DNA of 64,000 bases. Origin: Euonymus europaeus (Eukaryota; Streptophyta; Magnoliopsida; Celastrales; Celastraceae). The position numbers and the translations under genes were made by a program. Location: positions 5,657,001-5,721,000 of the forward strand of contig OY756972.1 in the NCBI GenBank assembly GCA_963580455.1, written 5' to 3'. The notes below the pieces were generated by a model. That model was not told the DNA's origin. It did not search any database and saw only the letters and a list, made by a program, of their open reading frames with translations. Shown one piece after another: positions 12,952 through 24,063 of this stretch. Numbering within the stretch: position 1 is the first letter of the stretch; each line of letters starts with the position of its first letter.

Positions 12952-13703
12952 CAGGGGCGGTCCTGGCCTATTTGAGGCCCGGGGCGAAATTTTTTTTGGG
13001 GGCCCTCAAGCTGGGGTTCGGGGCAGCGCTTTGAAAAAAATTTTGGGGGTTCGGGGCAACGCCCCGATTTTTTTTTTGACACATAGTCATAACTTTTAAA
13101 TTAATAATAAAAATTCAAACAAATAAAACAACAATAAATTTTTGATGGCTGGAACCCAATTTGGAGAGGTTAGGCCATCACGCATTGAATGTCATTACAT
13201 TAAAATTAAACTAGTCATTAAAATATTCAGTTAAAAATATAATTACATGAAATCACATAAATAAAGACGTTGGAGGTTGGAGAGAGAGAGAGAGACAGAA
13301 CATAGATTACAGAGATGGGAGACGAGAGGAGAAAGAGGTGAAGATGTAAATTAGGGTTTTAAAAGTGAAATTAGGCCTTGTAGTAAGTAACTTTGAACTT
13401 GAAATTGGAGGCCCAATTTTAAGTATAAAAAACGGATCTTTGGACTTGAAATTGGGGCCCAATTTTAACTACAAAAAATGGGAAAAATTGGGGCGCCTAC
13501 TTGGGATTGAACCTCAAACCTCTCGCAGACCAAAATAAACAACTTACCACTAAGCCACAAGAGAAACAACATGCCTTTCATTGCAAAGAATAAATTATAT
13601 ACATACATTATAACCAATTAATACAAAAAAAAAATTTTGGGGCCCCCGGATTTTGGGGGACCTGGGCGGCCGCCCCTGTCGCCCCACCCCAGGGCCGCCG
13701 CTG
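12952..13703. mobile_element. Non-autonomous hAT transposon (Tip100/ZMYM1-like ends), 752 bp, with intact 8-bp target duplication
   Basis: The left end is CAGGGGCGGTCCTGG and the right end, on the other strand, is CAGCGGCGGCCCTGG, a 15-bp terminal inverted repeat with two mismatches. The flanks 12944-12951 and 13704-13711 are both aatcatac, an exact 8-bp target duplication, the hAT signature. Subterminal regions hold GC-rich palindromes (for example ggggcaacgcccc near 13056) on an AT-rich background. The element encodes no transposase. It carries a tRNA-like module at 13492-13560. The right end of the decayed transposase copy at 51325 has the same termini and subterminal palindrome. Confidence 0.93.
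13492..13560 (-). other. tRNA-like module with pol III A and B boxes inside the hAT element
   Basis: On the minus strand an A-box TGGCTTAGTGG is followed about 38 bases later by a B-box GGTTCAATCC, spaced as in a tRNA gene. The 5' and 3' arms do not pair into a 7-bp acceptor stem, so a working tRNA is unlikely. It may be a captured or degenerate tRNA sequence, or a promoter for a short pol III transcript. Confidence 0.5.
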
Positions 13704-14572
13704 AATCATACACACATATATATTGAAACTTTCGACAAGTATAAGTACTGAAATTTTGGTTTTTATATTGTGAATATGTTTTTGAGAGCTTGATTCTTAG
13801 ATTTCTATTTGATATGTTAGTTGATCTCTTATTCAAGCTTAATATCATTATGTAACAACACAACATTCATCAAATCTATTTGGCCATCACTAAAATTTGG
13901 TTAATAATATGTCTGATAGCGTATAAGCTAACAGATAAGCTGTGTAGCGTATAAGCTGTCAAATAAATTGTGTATTGTTTGATAGAGCAGAAATTTTAGT
14001 AGTATATAAGTTGTCAATTTACTATTAGGGATATGCAAACTTGTTTAATAATGAAATAAAAACTATCGAATATGACTCTTGTTTGCGTTGAATTCGAATA
14101 TATAAAACAAAGAAAAATTAACCTTTTAATTTTAAGAAATTTACTACATATTAAGAGAAAATCGATCAACTGAAGTCTCTCTATTGTTCAACACAGCTTT
14201 TGCTCGTCTAACTGTTTAGGTTCAAATGGGCTTTCTTTTTAATACGCTCCATCCACCGCTAGTCCACTGCTTTCCGGGCTACTTCTACAGGTCCACATAA
14301 TGGAGGACTGGACCCGTGGGCGCCCATTTATGGCATGGAGAGGCCCGTAAGGGTTCTTAAAGCCCATTGAGCCCAAAATACATTGGAAAAAAATAGGGCA
14401 GACATGCTCATTGTACAATGGATCTTCAAACCTCAATCTTTGATAGCAAAGTACTAAGGGTATTTTTTTTTTCTTCTTTTCGTTCATATAAAAAAAAACC
14501 CGCGTAATTGTAACTCCGTATAATCTTTTATGTATTTTAGAAAAATTCAAAAAATATTTTTACGTGACATAT

Positions 14573-14960
14573 GGTGCGTTTGTTTCACATTTCGTACAGT
14601 TTAAAGTTGTGGGATTCGCATAAAATATCATGTCAACCAAACGTCACATTTTGTTGACAGCTTAAAGCTGTGCAAAATGAAATGTTGTCATCTCATAACT
14701 TTCCAGAGCTTAAAGTTATGGGACCCACAATATTTTATAACCACATTATGTAATTCCCCTTCATATCTTAAAATTTTCAATTATTTTTTATTGTAATACA
14801 TTTTTTTTGTAATTTTATCTACAAAATTAATCTAACAGAAAAATAAACCAAACACTCTATAATATTTCATACAACTTTTTATACAACATTTTTCATAATT
14901 TTAAGCACAACATTTTTGACAGCTTAAAGCTATGAAATGCAATTGTGAAACAAACAGACT
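14573..14960. repeat. MITE copy with TTTGTTTCACA ends (family also at 58666-59065)
   Basis: The left end is ggtgcgtttgtttcacat and the right end on the other strand is agtctgtttgtttcaca, forming terminal inverted repeats. The interior has repeated 'cagcttaaagct' and 'gttgtggga' words that can pair with each other. A second copy in reverse orientation lies at 58666-59065 and shares 'acatttcgtacagtttaaag' almost exactly. No clear target duplication was seen. Confidence 0.6.
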
Positions 14961-16540
14961 CATAATAATAGAACGAATAAGTTCGAGATCACATATTTAA
15001 TTCTTGAAAAACAGTCTCTTCAAATATAGTTTGGGGTAAGATCTGTTCACAATCTCCCACTGCATGCGCCTGGTACACATAAATTGTTATCAAACATACA
15101 CTGTTTTAACCAGTACTGTATGATAGTATAAGTTCACTACCATCTGATGACAATTAATGTATTTGGAAATAATTGGAGGGGTAGATGGGAGTGGGAAGGT
15201 TGGATGCATGTTTCAAGTGAGTTTAAGTCAACCATTATCATTAATGATGGGTTAGTACTTAGGACAGATTTATTTTATTTAGGTGACTCGTCTTGTCTTA
15301 ATATTAATGCATGGATGAATTTAGTATTTGAATTTGAAGGTGACATATGAGCCTCCTGCCTCTGATGGGATTTATGTGAAATCGGTGTGTGGGATGGATA
15401 GTATCAGACTATCAGTAGAGTAAGACAGATCAGGATCAGGACTACTCCCCAAGTAACCACCAAAGCTGCCTGCAGCAGTGAAGGGAAGAAGAAGACAACA
15501 CAAACTTCTCCAGTTGTACCACTGCGTCTCAGTGCTCTTGGAATATCTGACACACGAGAGAGCGAGAGATCACGTGATCTCCAATATATGCTCCAAAAAT
15601 TGCACGCGGCTTAATTTTTTATAAAAAAGTATGAGATTTAATATTAATTTTGATATAATTTTATTAAAAAATTGATAATAATTTTTTTTTTGTTAAGGAA
15701 GAAAAGAAAAGAAATAAAAAAAAATATAAAATTTATATTTTGCTGACTTGACTTTTATATATTTTGATAATGTAAACGAATATGCGACTTGATTTTTATG
15801 TAACGGATGTGAGACCCGATTGATAAAATGGAAAAATTGGAGAGTCTATGTATCTACCAGTGGAATTAATTTTACCTTAATTTGTGGCTTAATTTCTACC
15901 ATTTATTTATTTATTTATTATTTGTCTTCTTCTAGTAAAATGAAAGGCGAAGAACTCTTTACCTGCAGTGAAAGTGGTTCCTTTCTCATTTGATCAGTTA
16001 ACGCTTTTTCCTGGTCAATGAATCAGTTAAGTGCCATCACGTGCTGATTCAGATATCAAATCAATTCTGAATGCAAATCCCTCCTCTTACTAGCTTTTCC
16101 ACAAATGAATTATTAACTAACTTTGACAGTTAAATAAAACTAATAACAAACCAGTATAATTACGTGTGTGCGGTGCATTTTTTTCCCTTTGTTCGACATT
16201 ACATATAATTCAATTATTAACTGAAATATTTGAGATACTCTGCTCGACATTATGTATAATTCAATTATTAACTGAGATACTTGAGATTCGGTGCGTTTGG
16301 TCTCGGTAAATGCATGATTAACATAATACATTATTATTTGTTAAAAAACCTCTTGTGGTAGCAGCTAAGCTTATAATTAATTAGAAGAAAATAACGAAAA
16401 ACCAAATAAAAAAGAGTAAAAAACAGAGAATCTATTTGAATATTTAGCAGCAAGGAGCTGGTCCTCGAATATAGATAGGACCATGCCTCTTTACATGCAA
16501 ACTTTGTGTAGAAGTGGGAAATGAAAAGAACAAAATGACA
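14961..16540. other. Intergenic DNA upstream of NPGR1
   Basis: No gene is recognised. The stretch is AT-rich with long A runs at 15710-15725. A local duplication of about 35 bases (cgacattatgtataattcaattattaactga and a near copy) lies at 16193-16275. The last part probably belongs to the NPGR1 promoter. Confidence 0.4.
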
Positions 16541-17257
16541 AAATAGCCCCATCCATGGCCTTCAGATCTCTGAATTCAAACCCACTTCTTCATGTTACTT
16601 TTAAATTTAATTTCTCCTCCCCAGTAATGAAAACCGAGTCACAGAGAAGTAGCTTTCATGGCTGCAGCGAGTGCTCCAAATCACATACGCTGGAGTTCTT
16701 GGTAATCCCGAAGCTCTCTTCGTCCCAACCCTTTCACTTTTGTCGTTTATATTTGTTTTTTTCTAATGTTTCTTTGATTGAACCGTCTTGGCCTTCTTGT
16801 TATCGTTCTTATTTTCTCTTTTGTCTCGAAATCGTGGTTTCGGTGTTCACTATATGTTTTTCTTTTCTTTTCTTTTCTATAATGCCTTGGTTTCTGGGTT
16901 GTAGCTGTTTTGTTGTTTGGGTCGGTGGTGTAGGTATGCTGCTCCTTAGATCTCCATTGTTATTCCCTGAACTAATTACTGAGACGGAACTACATTTTTA
17001 CTGATCGTTTTAGTATGGGATGCTGCGGTAGGACATTTTTGGGGATTTGTCTTCTCAATTTCGAGTTTGCACATGCTTAATTTGCAGGTCATGGGTAGGA
17101 GACGATTCAGTTGTAGATACGGGCGATATTTGTTGCGGATTTTGACATGGATGTTTTTTTATTCCTGTTTCAGGCATACCCAAGTGACAGAGTAAATTGA
17201 GGACTGGCGTTGTTTCTTCATTTTCACCTAGAGAGATCCAACGTGTACAGAAAAAAA
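16541..17257 (+). promoter_or_regulatory. Probable 5' UTR and leader introns of NPGR1
   Basis: The stretch is pyrimidine-rich and holds a candidate donor at about 16700 (ttcttg then gtaatc) and candidate acceptors at about 17087 (ttgcag) and 17174 (tttcag). This suggests one or more non-coding leader exons. A 149-codon frame at 16555-17004 crosses these sites and looks like chance. Upstream ATGs, including one at 16555, could act as upstream frames. All of this is inferred from composition. Confidence 0.35.
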
Positions 17258-20200
17258 ATGTTGTGTGCTTGTTCAGGAGAGCAATTCAAATTCGAAGAGC
17301 CACTGCCGCAGTCTCCGGAGTCTTTAGCCACCAGGGATTTCTCGGTGAGTGGGCTATCATCATCGAGGACTGGAGACTGGGAGTCCAGAGCTGAGGATGT
17401 TCAAGTGGATGAAGCTGAATCCACTCTCAAGGAAGCTCTATCTTTGAATTATGAGGTGGAATGAATCTCTTGAGACTGGCCTCTAGATTGGTATATCGAT
17501 TTGGTGACTAATTTGAATAAATTTTGTTCCATCCGAGTTGCAGGAAGCCAGGGCTTTGTTGGGGAGGCTTGAGTTCCAAAGAGGGAACTTCGATGCTGCC
17601 CTTCAAGTATTTCAAGGGATTGACATTAGAAGTTTGACCCCCAGAATGATTAAGGCTATTTCTGAGAGAACTCGTTCACGAAAACCGCGTTCGAAGGGCG
17701 ACATTGTGCCTCATGGAGTAATGTCACTACATTCAGTTAGTCTACTTCTTGAGGCAATCTTACTCAAAGCAAAATCATTAGAGGGGCTTGGGCACTGCAG
17801 AGGTATTGCCTTTTTCATATTGGCTTCATTTTTAGTTTTTTACCCATATAATTTGGCCCTACGGGAATTATATATGAAGTTAGCTTGGTCGAATTTGATG
17901 ACTGGTGACTAATGCTGCGAGTTGATATATTTAATGGTATGGGTTATGACAAAATTTAAGGTTTTGGGTAAAGCATCAATGATGAACCTATTGCATTAGC
18001 TAGGGCATAAATTTGTGTTTCTTTTTTTAAGAGCTTGGGTCTTATACGATCTCATTCCTCAGAGGCTGCAAAGGAGTGCACTATAATTATCGACACAGTC
18101 GAGTCAGCCCTACCCAATGGTCTGCCCGGTGGAATTGGTCAAGAGTGTAAGTTGCAGGAGATATTCCACAAAGCATTGGACTTGCTACCCTATTTGTGGA
18201 TACGTTCTTGCTCGCTCAATGAAGCAATTTCTGCATATCGCAGAGCTCTAGTCAAGCAATGGAATCTGGAACCAGAGAGGTTGGCTACTGTACAAAAAGA
18301 CTTAGCTGCCTTGTTACTCTATGGTGGTGTTGAAGCTAGCTTTCCCCGGCAGTTGCAGGGTTGGGGTCCAAATATTCCAAAAAGTAATACAGAAGAAGCA
18401 ATCCTTTTGTTGTTAGTACTCATGAAAAAGGTTGCTTATGCAGAAATAAAGTGGGATGAAGAAATCATGAATCATCTGACTTATGCACTGTCAATTTCCG
18501 GGCAGTTTGAATTATTGGCAGATCATGTGGAGCAAGTTCTTCCTGCTATGTATAGCCGAGCTGAGAGGTGGTACCTCCTTGCACTTTGTTACAGCGCAGC
18601 TAGCCAGAATGAAGTAGCCTTGAATCTGTTGAAGAAAGTTTCAGGTTCTTCAGAAGCAAAGCAGAAGGCCCATATCCCTTCTCTTTTATTGGGTGCAAAG
18701 TTGTGTGCCCAAGACCCTAAATATGCTCATCAAGGCATCATCTTTGCTCGTAAAGCGAAAGATGCGACAGATTGTCAGCAAAAGCATTTCACAGGTTCGA
18801 TCCACAAATTTCTCGGTGTTTGTCATGGGAATTTAGCGAGAATGACAATACTGGATTCTGAAAGGGTTTTATTCCAAAATGAGTCTTTGAACATGCTAAA
18901 CCACGCTGCCCTGAACAGCAAGCAGGATCCAGAGGTGATGTTTAGCCTTGCGCTGGAAAATGCATTGCAAAGGAATCTTGAAGTAGCTTTTGATAATGCA
19001 TTAATGTACTCTCATTCCATGTCTGGGAACTCAGAAAGAGGTTCGAAATTATTAGCACTTGTTCTTTCTGCTGAGCAGCGGTACAAGGATGCTGAAAACA
19101 TTGCCGAGTTTGCTTTGGAGGAGGCTGGTAGGATGGACCAGTTAGAACTTCTCAGATTGAAAGCTGTGCTTCAAATTGCTCAGGAGCAGCCCAAGCAAGC
19201 AATGGAAACCTACAAAATCTTGCTTACTCAGATTCATGCACAACGCGATGTTCAAGCAAAGAACTCTCTTCAAGCAGCTATGTTTGAATGCGAGGTGTGT
19301 TATCACTATATATGCACTCACCCCCCATGTTAATAATGATAGTTGTTTTTTTTTTAAAGTATCTAAGTTCAGGCTGCAGTGGCTTGATAGAAATGCTTGC
19401 AAATTATGCTACAGTTGACAGAAAGCATTCAATTTATGGTACAAGTTGAAAAGCTTTTTTGATACGACAACAGTTTTATACATGAGTATGAATTGCTCTA
19501 ATAAATAAAATAAAATAAAATTGAAAGCATTCTGGAAAAGGTTCTTCTGTTTAGAATGTCTATTTTCCTTAATTTGCTTATGTTGCATTGCATCAACCCT
19601 GTCTTGAATTAGAAATTGTACCAGATTATCAAATTTTTGTACTTCCATTTTGCTAGTTTGTGCCCTCTAATAACCAATGCGAACCGGCTTTGAATCCCAA
19701 ACAACAGTCCCTTCGCCCTTGGCTGTCTAAACTTTATATCTATCCTGTGCAGGCACTAGCAGAAAGAAATGTAGAATTGGCAGCATGGCAGGATTTGGCC
19801 ACTGTTTATATAAAACTAGGTATACTGCCTGAAGCAGAAATTTGTGTCCACAAAGCCAAGCTGATGGAGTTTTTTTCTGCCAGAAGCTGGCATACAGCAG
19901 GTTCGGATGCTTTGCTACTAGATACTTCTGACTAAATAACATTCTGTACTTGTGTCCCTGACTCTTTTTGTTTTCCAGGTTTGTTGTTTGAGGCACAATC
20001 ACTAGATAAAGAAGCTCTTGTTTCTTTATCAGTCTCGTTGTCCATAGAACCAGACTACGTTCCTAGTATTGTTTCGACTGCAAAAGTACTGACGAAACTG
20101 GGTAACCAGACATTTCCAATTGCGAGAAGTTTTCTAATGAACGCTTTACGATTGGAACCCACAAACCATGAAGCATGGATGAACCTTGGATTGATAGCAA

Positions 20201-20289
20201 AAATGGAAGGCTTGCTAGATCAAGCAGCAGACTTTTTCCAAGCTGCATATGAGCTCAAGCAGTCCGCTCCCGTCCAAAACTTCGTGTGA
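17258..20289 (+). CDS. NPGR1: TPR protein NPGR1 (NO POLLEN GERMINATION RELATED 1), five coding exons
   Basis: Exons are 17258-17455, 17544-17802, 18063-19294, 19753-19900 and 19979-20289, all GT-AG and in frame, giving 715 residues, close to the ~700 usual for this family. The start MLCACSGEQFKFEE is the family N-terminus. It is followed by DEAESTLKEALSLNYEEARA across the first junction and a HSVSLLLEAILLKAKSLE repeat. Tetratricopeptide helices fill the rest, and the C-terminal repeats (NHEAWMNLGLIAKMEGLLDQ) end in YELKQSAPVQNFV. NPG-family proteins bind calmodulin. They also act as TTC7-like scaffolds that hold PI4K-alpha1 at the plasma membrane with HYCCIN partners; this is established for Arabidopsis and inferred here. 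The start was chosen at MLCACS because the upstream in-frame residues are not conserved and lie in the leader. Confidence 0.93.
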
Positions 20290-20596
20290 CGATTGTGCTC
20301 CAATTAGCTTAAGATGACAACTACAATAAGAATCTCCTCAGATTTTCTTGGTATTTGTTTCCCATTACGTCCGGCATCAGAGGAAAATTGGAGAACCATA
20401 TCCAAATTCAGTAGTGTTCATTCCACTCACCATTGTTTTGCATTTGTTACTAAAAGTGTACAGCAACCTTCCCTCTCCTCAATTGCTCTGAGCTAGTCCT
20501 CTTAGTTTAAAAAATGTCGTTCGGATTTTAGGTTACGTCTCAAATGAATCACTGGATCAGTTATTCAGTTGAGATGAATCACTAGATCAGTTGAGC
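20290..20596. other. NPGR1 3' UTR and flank
   Basis: This is downstream of the NPGR1 stop and has no coding content. A local duplication of 'gaatcactggatcagtt' and 'gaatcactagatcagttg' lies at 20545-20595. Confidence 0.45.
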
Positions 20597-22195
20597 AATG
20601 GACTGAATTGTCTTGGATTCTGTCGACACCTGACCATCTCAATCAAATGATATGATGAAATGATACGATGAAATACGATGTGTTAAATCTCGCAAGTGCA
20701 CGAATCGAATGTAGTAGGACAATGAATGTAAGTATGAGGTCGAATCCCACGAGGACAAATAATAATTCAATTATGATTACTTAACTTGGCAATTAAAATA
20801 AAGCTTAAAAATCTTGTTTTTAAAGTAATGAAGAAGGAATATTGGGATAATGATTTTACCACACAATTGAACTATGAGTAACAATTATCATTTAAAATAT
20901 ATAGAAATATGTTGGTTTGTTCGATCGCGGTGCCAACACTTATCACTAACAAATGTTAATTCTGTTCGATCGCAGTTGTTAAGACAAGAATAATAACCCA
21001 TTAGGTTCTAAAGAACTATAACAACCAATTAATCATCTAATCCGTGATCTCAGATTCAACAATTAATTTCCTCAATCTCAATTCCACTAAGACATGTGAA
21101 GTCGGATCGTTCCTTAGTCTTAGCTAGGTTAGTTTATAACCATACTCAAATGGTGATCAAACATCTAAATACATAACAGACTTATAAGCACAGCGATTAA
21201 AGACAAGAACTATAAACTGAATTTGTATAACAACAACTATTAACTGATAATCCTCAATATGGGTTACATCACAATCCCAATAAAAATGCGTTAGTTACAA
21301 ACCATGTTCAAGAAAGAAGGAAATGATCTAACAAAAATAATGAACTAGAGTATAAGAAGAAAACCTCCTTCAATAGATGGAAGGATCTCTTGGAGCTTTC
21401 TTGGAAGATCTTGAAGAAGAAGAAAAGAATAACAAAAGCTGCCTCCTTTCCTCTTTTGGTCCAAGTTCTATCTATTGTGGTGGTGGTGTCCTTCTTGGAA
21501 TGGTGGCTACACCATATAAAAACAATATCTCACCATAACTTTTCACTTACTTTCCACAAATATCTGTAACTTACTATTTTTAGTAAGTTGCAGATATTTA
21601 AAGTTTGTAGATATTTGTCATTTTCGCCCAGTAATGCTCGAGCGGCCTCAGTTCTCCAGCGTGTCATCAGTAGAAAAGTCCCTGGTTTGTAAGGGCAGTT
21701 TTAGCATGCTAGAGCGTGCTCTAGCGCTTCTTCTGCATCAGAATCTCAGTTTTACTGATTTTGCAATACTTTGAGGCATATCTCCTGAAATTCAAAACAT
21801 CAAAGATTCTCATAGAAAATGTACTCATTCCATCCATTTATAGACAATAACATATGAAAATTAAAGCACTAAAATGAGTACAAAATGGATAGATCAAATG
21901 CCTAAGCCAATAATTTTCTGTCTTTTTTATTTTTTGATAAGAAACGAAGCCATTTCATTAACTCAAAGACCAGAGATTACATCCAACAGAACAATGTGAG
22001 CAATAGAGTGAGGATATTCCTCCACCAAAAACAGATCCACCTCATTAGTTAGAGCTAATTTCGCCAAAAGCTTGGGCTGCTTTGTTGGCATCACGGCTTA
22101 CATGAGAGACCTTGTACCAATGAGTGTGGGAAAGAACGGACCGAGCATCATCAATCAACGCACCACGAGGGAGAAATGGACTGAATTGTCTTGGA
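20597..22195 (-). mobile_element. Nested insertion bounded by a 21-bp exact direct repeat; holds a LINE 3' fragment
   Basis: The 21 bases at 20597-20617 are repeated exactly at 22175-22195 (aatggactgaattgtcttgg plus one more a), as expected for a LINE target duplication. Between them, 21930-22174 read on the minus strand ends an RNase-H-like LINE protein (PRGALIDDARSVLSH, then VSHVSRDANKAA). An A-rich tail follows (its complement is the T-rich run at about 21927-21942). The intervening 20640-21925 does not look like LINE and probably inserted later near the tail. Confidence 0.6.
20675..21925. repeat. Unclassified dispersed-repeat-like segment
   Basis: The start has phrases such as 'ctcgcaagtgcacgaatcg' and 'ggtcgaatcccacgaggac', which I associate with widespread non-coding plant repeats. 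'gttcgatcgcggt' recurs as 'gttcgatcgcagt' 47 bases apart (20918 and 20965). There is no protein. Its class and exact ends are unknown. Confidence 0.35.
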
Positions 22196-22544
22196 CTTGG
22201 CAAAGTGGATATTGTCGTACATGATAGTCAAGTTTGGGTAAGAGAGTCCATCGATGAATCTTAAGAGTTTGTCCTCTCAAATCTTTCGAATTTACTAATT
22301 ATCAAATACCTAAAATCCATCAATTGATATCGAAGCTCAGTTAAGGGCCTCATTATCAAAGAAGTCATAGCCTTGTCATTTGCGGCAGCAAAACTCAAGT
22401 AATCTATAACATCTAAAAAAATTTACAACTGAAGACTCTAATCCCTAATATATATACAAATATATAAACCTAATAAATGATATATATTTCATCACCCTTT
22501 ATTTATCAATAAAACATTTTGTGCAATAAGATATTCATAAATTT

Positions 22545-22787
22545 TAGAATGCGTTGTTATTTTTTATGATCTCTCACGAGGTGTCTTGGGTGAACCTTAA
22601 TTGTGGGAGGCACCTTTAAGCCCATACCACGCCCAGACTAATCCCCGTTTGCACCGGGCCGGCCCAATTAAGAAGTAAAGTGCTGGCCAATAGGATACTC
22701 CATACGAGAGTGGGGATCGAACCCTGAAGGGATGAGAGCGCCGATTCCACTCACACCAACCCATGTTGGTTAGAATGCATTGTTATT
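22545..22787 (-). mobile_element. tRNA-derived SINE with 17-bp target duplication
   Basis: The element body is 22562-22770, read on the minus strand. It has a perfect-type B-box GGGTTCGATCCCC (complement of 22712-22724) and an upstream A-box-like TGGTGTGAGTGG (complement of 22747-22758), then a short A-rich tail at the 22562 side. The flanks 22545-22561 and 22771-22787 are the same 17 bases with one mismatch (tagaatgc, then g or a, then ttgttatt). This structure is typical of plant Au/tRNA-type SINEs. Confidence 0.8.
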
Positions 22788-22805
22788 GGTCTTATCTGAA
22801 AAAGA

Positions 22806-22830
22806 ATATATATATATATATATATATATA
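22806..22830. repeat. (TA)n microsatellite
   Basis: An uninterrupted AT dinucleotide run of about 25 bases. It is likely length-variable between individuals. Confidence 0.9.
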
Positions 22831-23119
22831 GCAAAAAATATTTCAAGGTAGCTTGCTTGATTGCTAGACCTACATAGAAATATTAGCATTGAAGATTTAT
22901 GATGAATTTGAACTTGGCGCATTATAAGGCTGACTGAAGAAAGAAATCTTCTCTGAAAATAAAATGATTTGGTTAATAAAATTTAAAAATTCTAAAATCA
23001 AATGAGAACTAAATAATGAAATTGACTACCCTGCATGTAATTTTAACTTATTTCACAGCTTATTTTTCACCTTATAAGTTATCAATTGAAACTAAACATA
23101 AAATAAACTCTAACAAATG

Positions 23120-24063
23120 AGCATATTATATAACGAGGTGGTCGACGAGGCCAAGAAGAGCCTTGGTCTACGGCATGGGGTCACAAACATTCGCATTCTA
23201 TCTATCGACGAGTGCCTTGTCTACCTTTCAAACTCCAACATCCGACTCGCACTATCAACAGTTGCTTGAAAAGCATATAGCGCAAGTGCGAGTGCATGAG
23301 GAGCGGATCGATGAGACAACAGGAGCAGGCCCAATTGTAGATGAGAGCAAAGATACAGACGCGATTAGAGCAGTACTCTGTCAAAATGTTTAGGCTCCCC
23401 CTCCACCGCCATCAAAGGATCCTTGCACCGCACGATTTGTAGACTGTTTTTTACTAAAAAATTGTATTTGTATACTATTGTATATATTAATTTCAGATAA
23501 ATTTGAAATTTAGATTTATTGAGAATATTTAGATTTTATTATATTTTTGTGTGCAATTTTCAGGGCTGTTTCTGTGTTTTTATTTTTATTTTAAAAATTT
23601 TCAGATTTTTATCCATAGACTTTTATATTTTATTATACATTTTTAATTTGGTATCGATGGATAGTTGATGAAAAAAATTAATTTTAAATTTTTACTTAAA
23701 TAATTATTGACGGATTACGGACGACATTTTATAATTTATTTTTACTTTTTAATGTAAATATTTACTGACGGATTACGACGAAATTTTAATTTTATATATA
23801 CCGATGGATAATTTGATTACTTTTTTTTTATTTCACATTTACCGATGAATCCTAACCTATGGCTGACGGAAAAATCCATCGGCAATTACAGATGAAATAG
23901 TTTCCATTGGTAAATTACCGACAACGGTTTTTTTCATCGGTAATATGGTTACTAAAGATGCTATTATCGACAGTATTACGTCGTCGTCGGCAATCTATCT
24001 GTAATTTTATTATCGATGGAAATCCCCTGGTTACCGATGATAATCAGCGAAATTCTTGTAGTG
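23120..24063 (+). mobile_element. Right part of a CACTA (En/Spm) element
   Basis: The right terminus ttcttgtagtg at 24053-24063 is the complement of the canonical CACTACAAGAA end. It is preceded by 400 bases of subterminal repeats built on 'accgatgg', 'catcggtaa' and 'gacggattacg' in both orientations (about 23650-24040), the binding-site pattern of this superfamily. A decayed transposase end lies inside at 23140-23393. I could not find the matching CACTACAAGAA left end upstream, so the element is probably truncated. Confidence 0.75.
23139..23393 (+). pseudogene. C-terminal remnant of a CACTA-type plant transposase protein
   Basis: The frame reads RPRRALVYGMGSQ and then a QLLEKHIAQVRVHEERI coiled segment to a stop at 23391-23393. 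It resembles the C-terminal tail of the 'putative plant transposase' family, where RVYGLGS is usual. The catalytic parts are absent and there is no good start codon. It is likely non-functional. Confidence 0.5.

Noticed and set aside
13492..13560. A functional tRNA gene in the hAT element
   Set aside because: A and B boxes exist but the ends do not form an acceptor stem, so it is listed only as tRNA-like.
16555..17004. 149-codon frame upstream of NPGR1
   Set aside because: It crosses likely leader splice sites, is Phe/Ser/Leu-rich low complexity, and resembles no family.
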